64,000 nt of DNA. Source: Cupriavidus sp. YR651 (GTDB taxonomy: Bacteria; Pseudomonadota; Gammaproteobacteria; Burkholderiales; Burkholderiaceae). The DNA is taken from positions 247,571 through 311,570 of the forward strand of contig NZ_FMYZ01000004.1 in the NCBI RefSeq assembly GCF_900101625.1, read 5' to 3'. Position numbers and translations under genes: made by a program. The notes under the pieces were generated by a model, which had not been told where the DNA came from, ran no database searches, and saw only the letters and a list, made by a program, of their open reading frames with translations. This document shows positions 25,633-35,540 of this stretch, in pieces (position 1 is the stretch's first letter; the number at the start of each line of letters is the position of its first letter).

Positions 25633-25977
25633 TCAGCGTGCCTTGATGCCGACCACGGTCGCTACCCCGTCCACCTTGTCGAACGTTGCATCCACCTTGT
25701 CGCCTTGCCTGACTTTGGCAAGGCTTGTCTTGTCCTTGACGGGGAACGTCATGGTCATGGCGCCCATGCCAAGGTTATCGATGGGGCCGTGCCTGAGGGT
25801 GACGCGTCCACTGGCCTCATCCACCTTCATCACTTCAGCCTGCACGGGCTTTGGCGCGGACATCGCCGCGCCCGGCTTCATGTTCATGTCCGCCATGTCA
25901 CCGGCGGCATAGGCGGGTAGCGCGGGTAGTGCAAACGCGGCGCTCGCGGTGGCCAGGCAAATCAGGGTACGTTTCAT
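25633..25977 (-). CDS. cusF: CusF-like periplasmic copper/silver-binding protein
   Basis: Exported 114-aa protein with a Sec signal (about residues 1-25) and a CusF domain. Metal ligands align with CusF: His63, Met74 and Met76 (HGPIDNLG then AMTM). The position of the cation-pi Trp is Met71. An added Met-rich N-terminal stretch (GDMADMNMKPGAAM) may also bind metal. It passes Cu(I)/Ag(I) to the CusCBA pump. It is on the same strand as cusCBA but separated from cusA by a TnpB element; its own ribosome-binding site (CGGAG) survives. Confidence 0.85.
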   Translation of the reverse strand: MKRTLICLATASAAFALPALPAYAAGDMADMNMKPGAAMSAPKPVQAEVMKVDEASGRVTLRHGPIDNLGMGAMTMTFPVKDKTSLAKVRQGDKVDATFDKVDGVATVVGIKAR

Positions 25978-25989
25978 CAAATTTGCTCC

Positions 25990-27134
25990 GAGAAACCCCG
26001 CCATGCAGGGCGGGGAGTGAAAAAGGGGCGCTGCCGCCAAGCGGCATTCCCACGCTAAAATGAGCGGCATGATACTTGTCTACCGCTACCGGGTGAAGTC
26101 GCTCAACGGCCTGCTCAACAAGCAGAGCCGAACGGTGAACTACGTCTGGAACTTCTGCAATGACACGCAGAAGCACGCGGTCAAATGGGGTAAGAAGTGG
26201 CCGAGCGGGTTCGATCTGAACGTGCTGACCGCTGGCAGCAGCAAGGAACTCGGCATCCATTCCGGCACGGTCAATGCGACGTGCGAGCAATTCGCGAAGT
26301 CGCGCAGCCAGCATCGTCGTCCTTATCTGCGATACCGCGGCAGGAAGTGCCTTGGATGGGTGCCCCTGAAGGGCCGCGATCTGAAACGAGAGGGCGAAGC
26401 GTTTCGCTTTGCCGGGAATACCTTCCGCGTGTTCAACACCCGTCTGTTGCCCGAAGGCAAGATCAAGGACGGCACAAATTTTTCGCAGGATTCGCGCGGG
26501 AACTGGTTTCTCAACATCGTAATAGAGGTTGCCAATGTGCCGGCACGCCCGATTCAAGCTGGCGTCGGCATTGACCTTGGATTGAAAGACTTCGCAACGC
26601 TTTCGACTGGCGAGAAACTTCCCAATGACCGGTTTGGCCGGCATGCCGCCGAAAGACTGGCGAAGGCGCAGCGTGCACGAAAGCACAAGCGGCATATCGC
26701 CAAGATGCATGCCAAGGTGGCGAACGCCCGTGCCGACTTCCAGCACAAGCTCGCGCTCGATCTCGTCAGACGCTTCGATTACATCGCAGTCGGCAACGTG
26801 TCGGCTTTGAAACTCGCCAAAACCAAGATGGCAAAGAGCGTCTACGACGCATCCTGGTCGTCCTTCCGGGACAAGCTCCGCTACAAAGCGATTGCGCACG
26901 GGGCCACGTTTGAGGAAGTAAACGAAAGCGGTTCTACCCAGTCCTGTTCGGCGTGCGGTTCGAAAGACAGCACGACGCGGCCGAAAGGTATCGCAGGACT
27001 GCGAATAAGAGAGTGGACCTGTAGTAGCTGTGGTGTCGTGCATGACCGTGATACCAATGCCGCGCTGAACATTCTCCGATGCGGACGTGCATCGCCAGGT
27101 GTGGGAATCCCCTGCCTTTAGGCCGGGGGGGACG
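25990..27134 (+). mobile_element. TnpB-only IS200/IS605-type (IS1341-like) element inside the cus operon
   Basis: Lies between cusA and cusF, opposite in strand to both. The left end carries a hairpin CCCCGCC-N6-GGCGGGG (25996-26015). The right end carries a GC-rich hairpin CCCCTGCC-TTTA-GGC(C)GGGG (27109-27129) overlapping the tnpB stop, as in IS605-family ends. No TnpA (Y1 transposase) is present, so it would need a helper to move. Exact boundaries are estimated: the left end must lie between the cusF ribosome-binding site and 25996, and the right end close to the cusA stop at 27135. Confidence 0.6.
26060..27121 (+). CDS. tnpB: TnpB (OrfB) RNA-guided nuclease of IS200/IS605 type
   Basis: A 353-aa TnpB. 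RuvC-I Asp is D172 in GIDLGLKDFATLS, the zinc-finger cysteines are C296, C299, C321 and C324, and RuvC-III is HDRDTNAALNIL (D329/D331). The expected RuvC-II Glu position reads VGN (G245) instead of xEx; Glu residues at 285, 286 and 289 (FEEVNES) just before the zinc finger could replace it, as in TnpB groups with a relocated RuvC-II glutamate. Either ATG 26060 or 26069 may start it. The guide RNA would come from the 3' end and right end, with its guide read from cusA-side DNA. Confidence 0.87.
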   Translation: MSGMILVYRYRVKSLNGLLNKQSRTVNYVWNFCNDTQKHAVKWGKKWPSGFDLNVLTAGSSKELGIHSGTVNATCEQFAKSRSQHRRPYLRYRGRKCLGWVPLKGRDLKREGEAFRFAGNTFRVFNTRLLPEGKIKDGTNFSQDSRGNWFLNIVIEVANVPARPIQAGVGIDLGLKDFATLSTGEKLPNDRFGRHAAERLAKAQRARKHKRHIAKMHAKVANARADFQHKLALDLVRRFDYIAVGNVSALKLAKTKMAKSVYDASWSSFRDKLRYKAIAHGATFEEVNESGSTQSCSACGSKDSTTRPKGIAGLRIREWTCSSCGVVHDRDTNAALNILRCGRASPGVGIPCL

Positions 27135-30100
27135 TCAACGGGAGGTCCTTTCTTCAAGAGGTTGAGGCATGGCCTGCGTCGCCGATCGACGACGCAGGAG
27201 CAGGAAAGCCGCGGGAACAACAAACAGCGAGAGGAGCGGGGCCGTCACCATGCCGCCTACCATGGGCGCGGCGATGCGTTGCATGACTTCGGAGCCCGTG
27301 CCGCCCGCCCACATGATCGGCAGCAGGCCGGCCAGGATGACGGCCACCGTCATGGCTTTGGGGCGCACGCGCAGGACGGCGCCGTCCTGGATCGCTTCCA
27401 GCAGGGCGGGTTGGTCGACATGTCCGCGTTCGATCTTCCTGAGCCACGATTGCTTCAGGTAGAGCAGCATGATGACGCCAAATTCCGCCGCGACGCCCGC
27501 CAGTGCGATGAATCCGACGACGCTCGCCACCGACAGGTTGTGCCCGAGCAGATACAGCAGCCAGAATCCGCCGACCAGCGACAGCGGCAAGGTGGCCATG
27601 ATGAGCAGCGCTTCGTCGAATCGGCCGAACGTCAGGTACAGCAGCAGGAAGATGATGAGCAAGGTGAACGGCACCACCACCTTGAGCTTCTGCGTCGCGC
27701 GCTCCAGGTACTCGAATTGCCCGGACCAGCTGACCGAGTAGCCAGCGGGCAGCGCCACCGTGCTGGCCACGGCCGCTTGCATCTCCGTGACCGCCGCGCG
27801 CAGATCGCGTCCCCGGATGTCGACATAGACCCAGCCCGACAACCTGGCGTTCTCGCTGCGCAGCATGGGCGGGCCATCCGTGATCCGGATACGCGCGACG
27901 TCCGACAACAGTATCTGCTGGCCCCGGTCGGTCACGACGGGCAGCCTGCGCAGCTCCTCGACCGAATCCCGATAGTCGCGCGGATAGCGGGCGTTGATCG
28001 GATAGCGTGCCAGCCCATCCACCACTTCTCCCACGGTCTCGCCACCGATGGCTGATGCGACGATGCTCTGCACGTCGGCGATGTTGAGCCCATAGCGGCC
28101 CGCGGCCACACGGTCGATGTCCACGTCGATGTAGCGCCCGCCGGTCAGACGCTCGGCCAGGGCGGAGGTCACACCGGGCACGCCTTTGACCGCTTGCTCG
28201 ATCTGGCCGGCAATCCTGTCGATCTCCTTCAGGTCGGTGCCGGCCACCTTGATGCCGACGGGGCTTTTGATGCCGGTGGCCAGCATGTCGATTCGGTTTC
28301 GAATGGGCGGCACCCAGATATTGGAGAGGCCGGGCACGGTGACGGTCTTGTCGAGTTCTTCCACCAGCTTGTCGGGTGTCATGCCGGCGCGCCACTGGTC
28401 GCGCGGCTTGAACTGGATGGTGGTCTCGAACATTTCCATCGGCGCCGGGTCCGTGGCCGAGTCGGCCCGACCGGCCTTGCCAAACACGGTCGCGACCTCC
28501 GGCACGGTCCTGATAAGCCGGTCGGTCTGCTGGAGCAGCTGCGCCGCCTTGCCTGCCGAAAGCCCCGGCAAGGCGGATGGCATATAGAGCAGGTCGCCCT
28601 CGTCGAGCGGCGGCATGAATTCGCCCCCCACCCGCAGGATCGGCCACGCGGTGGCGGCCAGCAGCAAGGCGGCGATGACGAGGGTCGCCTTCGGGTGACG
28701 AAGCACGCGCGCGAGCAGCGGCTGATACAGGCGAATGAGCGCGCGGTTCAACGGATTGGACTGCTCCGACGGAATCCTGCCGCGAATCAGGTAGCCCATC
28801 AGGACCGGGATCAAGGTCACCGAAAGGCCGGCCGCCGCGGCCATCGAGTACGTCTTGGTGAAGGCGAGCGGCGAGAACAGGCGGCCTTCCTGTGCCTCCA
28901 GCGTGAAGACGGGAATGAACGACAGGGTGATGATGAGCAGCGAGAAGAAGAGCGCGGGTCCGACCTCGGCGGCGGCGTCGCCAATCACGCGCCACTGCGC
29001 CTCGCCGCGCAGGGGATGCCCCGGATTCTCGGCTCGCCAGTGCTCGATGTGCTTGTGGGCGTTTTCGATCATCACGACGGCGGCGTCGACCATCGCCCCA
29101 ATGGCGATGGCGATACCACCGAGTGACATGATGTTCGCGTTCACACCCTGGTAGCGCATCACCAGGAAGGCCGCGAGCACGCCGAGCGGCAGGGAAATGA
29201 TCGCGACCAGCGCCGATCGCAGGTGGAACAGGAAGATCAGGCACACCAGCGCGACTACCGCGAACTCTTCCAGCAGCTTGTGCGAGAGGTTCTCGACGGC
29301 ACGGTTGATGAGGCTGGAACGGTCGTAGGTCGGCACGATCTCCACGCCGGGCGGCAGGCTCTTCTTCAGGGACGCGAGCCTGGCCTTGACGGCGTCGATG
29401 GTCTCCAGGGCGTTCTTGCCGGACCGCATGACAATCACGCCGCCGGCGACCTCGCCCTGGCCATCCAGTTCGGCGATGCCACGCCGCATCTCCGGCCCGA
29501 GCTGAATCGTTGCGACATCGCCGAGGCGCACCGGGACGCCAGCGTTGCTGACATTGAGCGGAATCTGGCGGAAATCCTCCAGGGACTTGAGATAGCCGGA
29601 CGCCCGCACGACGTACTCGGCTTCGCCCAGTTCCAGCACCGAGCCACCGGTCTCCTGGTTGGCACCCTTCAGCGCATCGAGCACCCTGGCCTGCGAGAGG
29701 CCGTAGGCGCGCAGCTTCTCCGGCATGAGCACGATCTGGTACTGCTTCACCATGCCGCCGATGGAAGCCACCTCCGAGACGTTGGGCAGCGATTTCAGCT
29801 CGAATCGCAGGAACCAGTCCTGCAGGGCGCGCAACTGGGCGAGGTCGTGCTGGCCGGTCTTGTCGACGAGCGCGTACTCGTAGATCCAGCCCACGCCGGT
29901 GGCATCCGGCCCCAGCGCCGGCTTGGCGGCGGCCGGCAGGCGGGACTGCACCTGATTCAGGTATTCGAGAACGCGGGACCGCGCCCAGTACAGGTCCGTG
30001 CCGTCCTCGAACAGCACGTAGACAAAGGAGTCCCCAAAGAACGAGTATCCCCGGACTGTCTTCGCGCCGGGCACCGACAGCATCGTCGTCGTGAGCGGAT

Positions 30101-30299
30101 AGGTGACCTGGTTTTCCACGATCTGCGGGGCCTGGCCCGGGTACGTGGTGCGGATGATGACCTGAACGTCGGAAAGATCCGGCAATGCATCGAGCGGCGT
30201 ATGGCGCGCGGCCCAGATGCCCCAGGCCGTCAGCATCACCGTCGCCAGCAACACCAGGAACCGGTTCCGGATCGACCAGCGGATGAGGTTGGCGATCAT
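27135..30299 (-). CDS. cusA: CusA-type copper/silver RND efflux pump
   Basis: Inner-membrane heavy-metal RND transporter (1054 aa) that drives Cu(I)/Ag(I) out through CusB and CusC using the proton gradient. Seen: first helix after [17 protein letters not shown], the periplasmic entry [12 protein letters not shown], and a central TM block with [16 protein letters not shown], a signature of heavy-metal pumps. The start ATG at 30299 overlaps the cusB stop (ATGA). Length is complete, but its stop codon lies 14 bp from the tnpB stop, so the inserted element may supply the last codons or stop. Confidence 0.93.
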   Translation of the reverse strand: MIANLIRWSIRNRFLVLLATVMLTAWGIWAARHTPLDALPDLSDVQVIIRTTYPGQAPQIVENQVTYPLTTTMLSVPGAKTVRGYSFFGDSFVYVLFEDGTDLYWARSRVLEYLNQVQSRLPAAAKPALGPDATGVGWIYEYALVDKTGQHDLAQLRALQDWFLRFELKSLPNVSEVASIGGMVKQYQIVLMPEKLRAYGLSQARVLDALKGANQETGGSVLELGEAEYVVRASGYLKSLEDFRQIPLNVSNAGVPVRLGDVATIQLGPEMRRGIAELDGQGEVAGGVIVMRSGKNALETIDAVKARLASLKKSLPPGVEIVPTYDRSSLINRAVENLSHKLLEEFAVVALVCLIFLFHLRSALVAIISLPLGVLAAFLVMRYQGVNANIMSLGGIAIAIGAMVDAAVVMIENAHKHIEHWRAENPGHPLRGEAQWRVIGDAAAEVGPALFFSLLIITLSFIPVFTLEAQEGRLFSPLAFTKTYSMAAAAGLSVTLIPVLMGYLIRGRIPSEQSNPLNRALIRLYQPLLARVLRHPKATLVIAALLLAATAWPILRVGGEFMPPLDEGDLLYMPSALPGLSAGKAAQLLQQTDRLIRTVPEVATVFGKAGRADSATDPAPMEMFETTIQFKPRDQWRAGMTPDKLVEELDKTVTVPGLSNIWVPPIRNRIDMLATGIKSPVGIKVAGTDLKEIDRIAGQIEQAVKGVPGVTSALAERLTGGRYIDVDIDRVAAGRYGLNIADVQSIVASAIGGETVGEVVDGLARYPINARYPRDYRDSVEELRRLPVVTDRGQQILLSDVARIRITDGPPMLRSENARLSGWVYVDIRGRDLRAAVTEMQAAVASTVALPAGYSVSWSGQFEYLERATQKLKVVVPFTLLIIFLLLYLTFGRFDEALLIMATLPLSLVGGFWLLYLLGHNLSVASVVGFIALAGVAAEFGVIMLLYLKQSWLRKIERGHVDQPALLEAIQDGAVLRVRPKAMTVAVILAGLLPIMWAGGTGSEVMQRIAAPMVGGMVTAPLLSLFVVPAAFLLLRRRSATQAMPQPLEERTSR

Positions 30300-31858
30300 G
30301 GCTTGCCTCCCGCGTTGCCGGCTACCGGCTGGACCGAAGACAAGACCGGCTCCCCGTCGTTGTTCAGATGAAAGTGGAAGCGAATCTGCTGGCCGTCCTT
30401 CAGGCCGCGCGGCAATCCCGATGGCGGCGCCTTGAAGTCCATCGTCATGGCGCCCCACTGGAGGCTCGGGATCGCACCATGCGAGATGGTCAGGCTCTCC
30501 GCGCCGACGGCCTCGATACGCCCGAGCGCTTCATGCTCCGGTGCCGCAGCGGCGGCGGGAGCAGAAGCGGAAGCGGGAGTGGAAGCCGGCGCGGAGGCGC
30601 TCTCCAGGCGACGCGTTGTGCCGCGCAGGCTGGCTTCGGAGTCGACCAGGAATTGTCCTGAGGTCACGACGCGCTGGCCGGCTTTCAGTCCCTCGGTCAC
30701 TTCCGTCTGGCCTGCGGCCTCCGCGCCGGTCTTCACTTCGACCGGACTGAAGCCGCCGTCGCCAGTCTCGACCATGGCGATGGTCCGGGCGCCCGTGCGA
30801 ATGAGCGCTTCGGTGGGCACCAGGAGCTTGTCCGCACCGGCCGGCGCGCTGAACCGGACGCTCACGAACATGCCCGGCAGCAATTGGCGATCCTTGTTCT
30901 GCAACGCAATGCGAACTTTGAGCGTGCGCGTGCCCGGGCTGACGTCGGGCAGGACGGCATCCACCTTGCCCGTCAGCGTCTGCCCGGCAAGACCTGCGGC
31001 GATGGCGGTGACCTGTTGGCCCGGTTTTATGGCGGCGGACTGGCTCTCTGGCACTTCGGCGAGGACCCACACCGTGGAAAGGTCCGCGATGCGGAAGAGC
31101 GTCATGCCCGGCGCGACGGTCATGCCATCACGCGCGCCGACTTCGGTGACCACGCCGTCGACCGAAGCCGAAATGGTGAGGCGTGGCTGCAGCTTGCCGG
31201 TGGTCTCGACAAGCCGGATCTGGCTCTCGGTCATGCCGACTTGCCGCATGCGGGCGCTGGCGGCGCTGCGAAGATCGCCGAGCGGCCCGCTGTTGACCCG
31301 CGCGACGGCCAGGTATTCCTCCTGCGCCGCCACCCACTCGGGCGAATAGATCACCACCAGTGCCTGCCCCCGTTTGACCGGGTCCAGCGTGGTCCGGGCG
31401 TAGGCGTGCTCGACGTACCCCGAGGTGCGGGCCTGGATCACTTCGATGCCGCGCTCGTTGATGGCGACATTGCCGGGAACCTCAAGCACGGCATCCAGCC
31501 GGCCCGGTTTGACCTCGACCGTCCGGATGCCCAGGTTCTGGGTAACGCGGCTGTCGATGGTGACCGCCGCCGCCGTGCCGCCGGCGTCTTCATAGACGGG
31601 CACCAGTTGCATGTCCATGAATGGAGACTTGCCCGGCTTGTCGAAGCGCTGGCCCGGCACCATCGGGTCGTGCCAGTAGAGGACGCGTTTGCCGGTGTTC
31701 GGGTCGCTGCCGCCGGCCTTGGCCGAGTCGCCCGTCATCGCGGGCACCGGGGATGACGCGGACTTCGCGCCCTGTGTGACACCAAGGCGATAGGTGCCAT
31801 ACAGCGCGCCCCCTGCGACGGCGAGTGCCACCGCGATGGAAATGGCTTGTCGTTTCAT
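30296..31858 (-). CDS. cusB: CusB membrane-fusion protein with built-in CusF domain
   Basis: Periplasmic adaptor of 520 aa linking CusA to CusC. Order: N-terminal anchor or signal (about 5-30), heavy-metal-binding domain at residues 61-90 ([12 protein letters not shown]...[12 protein letters not shown]), the usual beta-barrel, lipoyl and hairpin domains ([15 protein letters not shown] region in the middle), then a Ser/Pro/Ala linker (about 425-450) and a C-terminal CusF-like domain with His460, Trp468, Met471 and Met473. The fused CusF keeps the Trp that the separate CusF has lost. Overlaps cusC and cusA by ATGA at both ends, so translation is coupled. Confidence 0.92.
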   Translation of the reverse strand: MKRQAISIAVALAVAGGALYGTYRLGVTQGAKSASSPVPAMTGDSAKAGGSDPNTGKRVLYWHDPMVPGQRFDKPGKSPFMDMQLVPVYEDAGGTAAAVTIDSRVTQNLGIRTVEVKPGRLDAVLEVPGNVAINERGIEVIQARTSGYVEHAYARTTLDPVKRGQALVVIYSPEWVAAQEEYLAVARVNSGPLGDLRSAASARMRQVGMTESQIRLVETTGKLQPRLTISASVDGVVTEVGARDGMTVAPGMTLFRIADLSTVWVLAEVPESQSAAIKPGQQVTAIAAGLAGQTLTGKVDAVLPDVSPGTRTLKVRIALQNKDRQLLPGMFVSVRFSAPAGADKLLVPTEALIRTGARTIAMVETGDGGFSPVEVKTGAEAAGQTEVTEGLKAGQRVVTSGQFLVDSEASLRGTTRRLESASAPASTPASASAPAAAAAPEHEALGRIEAVGAESLTISHGAIPSLQWGAMTMDFKAPPSGLPRGLKDGQQIRFHFHLNNDGEPVLSSVQPVAGNAGGKP

Positions 31859-33156
31859 TTCGATTCCTTTGCGGTGGACTCGGTTTGCGCGGTCGGAAGG
31901 GGGACGAGGAAGGAGACGTCGGCCCACAGCTTTGCCGTCTTGCCTTCGAGGGCGAGCCGTTCCAGTGCGGTGTCGATGGCGCGGTGATTGGCCTCCGCGA
32001 CCGCCAGCAGCGGCCCGGTGTTGGCGCGGTACGCGGTCAACGCCGCGTCTGCCTGCGCATTGGCGAGCGGCAGGATTTTTTCGTCATAGCGCTTGAGCCG
32101 CTCGAGATTCCGCTGCAGTTCGGCAAGCCTGGCCTCAAGCATCGCCCGGGTACTGCGCGCGACGACTTCGGACTTCGCGCGGGCATCGTGAGCCTGCGCG
32201 ACCCTGGCGGCGACTTCGCGATCCTGCCGGTTTGCCTGATCCCAGGGGACGGGAAAGCTGACGTTGATGGAAGCCATGTTCGAGTAAGCGGAGCCGCGCT
32301 GGCTGTACATCAGCTCGACGCTCACGTCCGGCTTCTTGCCTTCGGTGGCGGCGCGAATCTCCGCTTCCGCCAGGGCGATTTCGCGTTGGGTGGCTGCCAT
32401 CTCCGGCACGGCGTCGAGGTTGGTCTGGGCAAGCTGCCGGACGCGCTCGGGCACGGTCAGGGTTGGCTGCCCGGCGAGCGGGCGCTTTGCCGCCTGGCCG
32501 ACCCAGCGCTCGAGATTTGCGCTGGTGGCACCGATCACGGCCTGGTTTTCGTCGATCCGGTCCTGCAGCTTCTGGATTTCCATTTCGGCCGCCAGCACAT
32601 CCGAACGGGTGCCGCGCCCGCTCCGATAGGCCGCCGTCGCGGCCTGGAGTCCCAGTTCCAGCGGGTGGCCGTGGTGGCCGAGGAGCACGCCGGTCTGTTC
32701 CGCGTACCAGCGGTCGAGCCACGCATTGACCACGCCGCGCTGGACATTGGCCAGGCTGACCGCGCGCTGCGCCTCGGCGGTGGCCGCTTCGGCTTCAAAC
32801 CGCGCCGCACGGGCCCGGCGTTTGTCCGATCGGGTGAATTCCTGAAGCACGCTGACGGAGCGCATGGTCATGAAGTCCCGGCTCAAGGAGAACTGGTCCG
32901 GCCCGTTGGTCGGAACATTGTTCAGCCCGAGCTTGAGCACGGGGTCCGGCAGCTGGCCGGCCGCCACGGCCATCTGGACGGCGGCTTCGACGGCGCCGTG
33001 CGAGGCCTCGGCATCGGCGGCACGCGTCGTGGCGAGTCCGAGGGCTTCTTCAATCGAAAGCGGGGGTGCCGACTGGGCGTTCGCCATGGGCGGCGCGGCC
33101 ATGGCAAGCAAAGGCGCGCAGAGGAGCGCCTGCATCAAGCAACGAGGGGAAAGCAT
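31855..33156 (-). CDS. cusC: CusC-type outer-membrane efflux protein
   Basis: TolC-like outer-membrane channel of 433 aa (OEP family, PF02321 twice) with a Sec signal (about 1-28, ending NAQSA) and long coiled-coil helices rich in Ala, Glu and Arg. It forms the exit duct of the CusCBA complex. No lipobox Cys is seen. It begins 70 bp after the small Cys/His/Met-rich protein gene and its stop overlaps the cusB start. Confidence 0.88.
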   Translation of the reverse strand: MLSPRCLMQALLCAPLLAMAAPPMANAQSAPPLSIEEALGLATTRAADAEASHGAVEAAVQMAVAAGQLPDPVLKLGLNNVPTNGPDQFSLSRDFMTMRSVSVLQEFTRSDKRRARAARFEAEAATAEAQRAVSLANVQRGVVNAWLDRWYAEQTGVLLGHHGHPLELGLQAATAAYRSGRGTRSDVLAAEMEIQKLQDRIDENQAVIGATSANLERWVGQAAKRPLAGQPTLTVPERVRQLAQTNLDAVPEMAATQREIALAEAEIRAATEGKKPDVSVELMYSQRGSAYSNMASINVSFPVPWDQANRQDREVAARVAQAHDARAKSEVVARSTRAMLEARLAELQRNLERLKRYDEKILPLANAQADAALTAYRANTGPLLAVAEANHRAIDTALERLALEGKTAKLWADVSFLVPLPTAQTESTAKESK

Positions 33157-33226
33157 AAAGCCTCCAAAAGCAACGACAGCCGTCCCGGTCTAGCGGGGCG
33201 GCACCTGAATCGCGTTGCTCTGGAGG

Positions 33227-33664
33227 CTAAGTTCGATAACAGCAGTGGAGGATGGAGAGCGGCGGTGGCGGGGCGCGCGGCATCGCGTCGCCATACACCA
33301 GTGCGAAATGGTCGGCGGTTGGCGCGGGCGTCAACTCGACCACGCTCAGCAGGACTGGCAGGAAAACCGGAATTTGCGGTGACGCGTGGTCGACCGTCTT
33401 GGCGCCGAGCTGGCAATGTTCGAGGCACAGGCCGTCATGGACACCGGTGGTATCCCCGGCGTGCTGTGCGTGCTGTGCGTGCTGGGCCGGCTGTGCCCGC
33501 TGTGACATTTCCGGGCAGGACTCCGTCATCCCCGCCATGTCGCCGGTCTGGTCCAGCGCATACCGGCTACCCATGCAGGCGTAAGCCGCCGCTGCCAGCT
33601 GGACTGTCAGGAACGCGAGGACGAGGAAGCCGGCAAGCCATAGCCGACGAAGAGGCGGGTGCAC
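33227..33664 (-). CDS. Small exported Cys/His/Met-rich protein at the head of the cus operon
   Basis: Predicted exported protein of about 145 aa. A hydrophobic segment (LWLAGFLVLAFLTVQLAAAAYA) is followed by a metal-ligand-rich part: MAGMTESCPEMSQ, repeated QHAQHA and CLEHCQ. The C terminus PPPPLSILHCC resembles what I recall of small proteins encoded before cation-efflux operons (CzcI-like), but I am not certain. Start GTG 33664 is a guess; the frame stays open to 33763. First gene of the cus operon and probably periplasmic metal buffering or regulation. Confidence 0.6.
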   Translation of the reverse strand: MHPPLRRLWLAGFLVLAFLTVQLAAAAYACMGSRYALDQTGDMAGMTESCPEMSQRAQPAQHAQHAQHAGDTTGVHDGLCLEHCQLGAKTVDHASPQIPVFLPVLLSVVELTPAPTADHFALVYGDAMPRAPPPPLSILHCCYRT

Positions 33665-33858
33665 GTGAGCGGTCGGAAAGTTGGCGAATATGGTATCAGC
33701 GTTTCGCCACCGTCGGCGCGGGCACGCTGCGACCACTTGTCGCACTTCGGGCGTCCCGTGCATCCCGTGCGTGCCGGCAGCCTGCCGGCGCGCTTCGCGA
33801 CCCGTCCCCGCGCGAAAGGTCGGGCGAGGGGCTGGCTTGACCGGTCAGCGCGCCCCGC

Positions 33859-34242
33859 TCAGGTTGCCATGCGATGCAATGCGCACAGCTTGTTGCCGTC
33901 CGGGTCGCGCATATAGGCGAGATACAGCTTGCCTGCCGGCGTTTGCCGTACACCGGGAGGATCTTCGACGGAAACACCGCCGTTGGCGATGCCGGCGGCA
34001 TGCCAGGCCTCGACGTGCTCGACCGATTGACATTGAAAGCCAACCGTCCCGCCGTTGGCAGGGGTGGCTGCCTGCCCGTTGACGGGCGGCGTCACGATAA
34101 AGATCGAGGTATCGGAGACATAGACATAGTCTCCCTTTGCCCGAAGGACACCCTCGCCGTAACCGATCGCGCCGAGCACGGCGTCATAGAACGTCTTGGC
34201 TTGCTTCAGGTCGTTGGTGCCGACCGCGACATGACTGAACAT
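33859..34242 (-). CDS. VOC-family (glyoxalase/bleomycin-resistance fold) protein
   Basis: A 127-aa protein starting MFSHVAVGTNDLKQAKTFYDAVL, the standard VOC-family opening, and ending with MRDPDGNKLCALH, the second metal-ligand strand. Members include lyases, dioxygenases and resistance proteins. The ATG at 34242 has AAGGAGA 6 bp upstream; the longer open frame to 34638 runs through repeat-bearing intergenic DNA. Divergent from ohr across 479 bp. Substrate not predictable. Confidence 0.8.
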   Translation of the reverse strand: MFSHVAVGTNDLKQAKTFYDAVLGAIGYGEGVLRAKGDYVYVSDTSIFIVTPPVNGQAATPANGGTVGFQCQSVEHVEAWHAAGIANGGVSVEDPPGVRQTPAGKLYLAYMRDPDGNKLCALHRMAT

Positions 34243-34432
34243 TGCGTCTCCTTGGAATTGCTCCACCGAAAAGTGGAGTGCCGAACCGGGGCCCCCGACG
34301 GAAAGGATTGCGTGGAAGGGCCAGGGGCGAAGAGCGCATTTAAGGTCCGCCATGTATCTGGCGTGTTGGGCGGGCACGCGGGCTTTGTCAGCGGTTGTAT
34401 CGATCCCCCGGCGCGATACGGCTTCGTACAAA

Positions 34433-34471
34433 GGGGTCTCAAACGGGTCTCCAGGGGGTCCCAAACGGGTC
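34433..34471. repeat. Tandem 17-bp direct repeat in the VOC-ohr intergenic region
   Basis: GGGGTCTCAAACGGGTC at 34433-34449 recurs with one change at 34455-34471, a 22-bp period (about two helical turns). It lies in the 479-bp gap between divergent VOC and ohr genes, just before the TGTATC repeat. No gene is seen in this gap; it appears to be a complex control region. Confidence 0.55.
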
Positions 34472-34488
34472 GCGCGCGGAACCGGCCA

Positions 34489-34504
34489 TGTATCGCACTG
34501 TATC
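34489..34504. promoter_or_regulatory. TGTATC direct repeat, copy A (VOC/ohr region)
   Basis: TGTATC-GCAC-TGTATC, two half-sites with a 10-bp period, followed by an inverted half-site GATACA at 34518. Isolated TGTATC half-sites also occur at 34353 and 34396. The same unit occurs in three other intergenic regions of this window. Direct repeats one helical turn apart are typical of OmpR-family response-regulator operators. Confidence 0.5.
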
Positions 34505-34721
34505 GACGGAGCCGGCCGATACAAAGCCATGCAATGTCGGCCCTGCCCAAAACATATGCGACACACGGGCGCCATGAAATCTCCCCTGTCGGATAGCAGC
34601 CCAGACAACGTCGATATGGCCGGGCATCCGTGTTTCATGTGTGTGCGCGCGAAGCCGCAAGGCGGTCGCGCGCCACGATCGATCCCTTTGACTGATTCAC
34701 CAAGATCCTTAAGGAGCCACC

Positions 34722-35138
34722 ATGGCGAAGAACTTGAATGTTGTGTACTCGGGCAATGTCCATACGACTGGCGGCCGCGATGGCGCGTCGCGTAGCGACG
34801 ACGGTCGACTGGACGTCAAGCTGTCGAAGTTTGGCGGCGCGGGAGAGGGCACCAATCCCGAGCAGCTGTTCGGGGCCGCATGGTCGGCCTGCTTTATCGG
34901 CGCGCTCGGCCGCGCGGCGGTCAATCAAGGCGTTGCCTTGCCGAGCGACGCTGCCGTCGATGCCAAGATCGACCTGGGCACGGAAGACGGGGCCTTTTAC
35001 CTTCAGGCACGCCTCAATGTCTCGCTGCCGGGTCTGGATCGCGGCACCGCGCAGTCGCTGGCCGATGCGGCGCACCAGATCTGCCCGTACTCGAAGGCGA
35101 CGCGAGGCAATATCGACGTCCTGATTCAGGTCATCTAA
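34722..35138 (+). CDS. ohr: Organic hydroperoxide resistance protein Ohr (OsmC family)
   Basis: A 138-aa thiol peroxidase that reduces organic hydroperoxides. The reactive cysteine is Cys57 in AAWSACFIG, the resolving cysteine is Cys121 in QICPYSKATRGN, and Glu47 precedes QLFGAAW. These are the Ohr, not the OsmC, signatures. An AAGGAG site is 8 bp upstream. No OhrR regulator is adjacent; the upstream gap carries the TGTATC repeat. Confidence 0.92.
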   Translation: MAKNLNVVYSGNVHTTGGRDGASRSDDGRLDVKLSKFGGAGEGTNPEQLFGAAWSACFIGALGRAAVNQGVALPSDAAVDAKIDLGTEDGAFYLQARLNVSLPGLDRGTAQSLADAAHQICPYSKATRGNIDVLIQVI

Positions 35139-35197
35139 AGGCGTTCGAGGGCAGCGGCTTCACGCTGCCCGCCCGTCTTGCACAGGATACGGAAGCC

Positions 35198-35338
35198 ATG
35201 AAACGCCTGATTATCATCATGGGCATGCTGGTGGCGGGCATCGCCGGCGAACTGCGTGCCACCACCGTTTGCCGCTGGGTGCCATCCGCCGAAAGTGGTG
35301 CCGCACGACAGCGCCTACGCTCCCGGGCGGATGGCTGA
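35198..35338 (+). CDS. Possible small exported peptide
   Basis: A 46-codon frame starting MKRLIIIMGMLVAGIAGELRA, which looks like a Sec signal peptide, followed by only about 25 residues with one Cys. It lies in the 402-bp gap between ohr and the CDGSH gene. The ribosome-binding site is weak and no family is recognised, so it may be chance. The rest of the gap holds nothing I can identify. Confidence 0.3.
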   Translation: MKRLIIIMGMLVAGIAGELRATTVCRWVPSAESGAARQRLRSRADG

Positions 35339-35540
35339 CGCCTGTCTCCCCGCCGATTTCCAGCGGACGCTGCCCTGATCGTTCCCCCCGGAAATTGGAC
35401 TAGAGTTCTTAGGGAAGTGGGGAACGATCCACCGGTCCGTTCAAACCTGGATTCGCACAGACTGGCTCGCACAAGGCTGGGTGGCGGTGGCTGCCTGCCA
35501 TGTACCGTCAGGGCCACCGTCGCGCAACATTGGGGGCATC

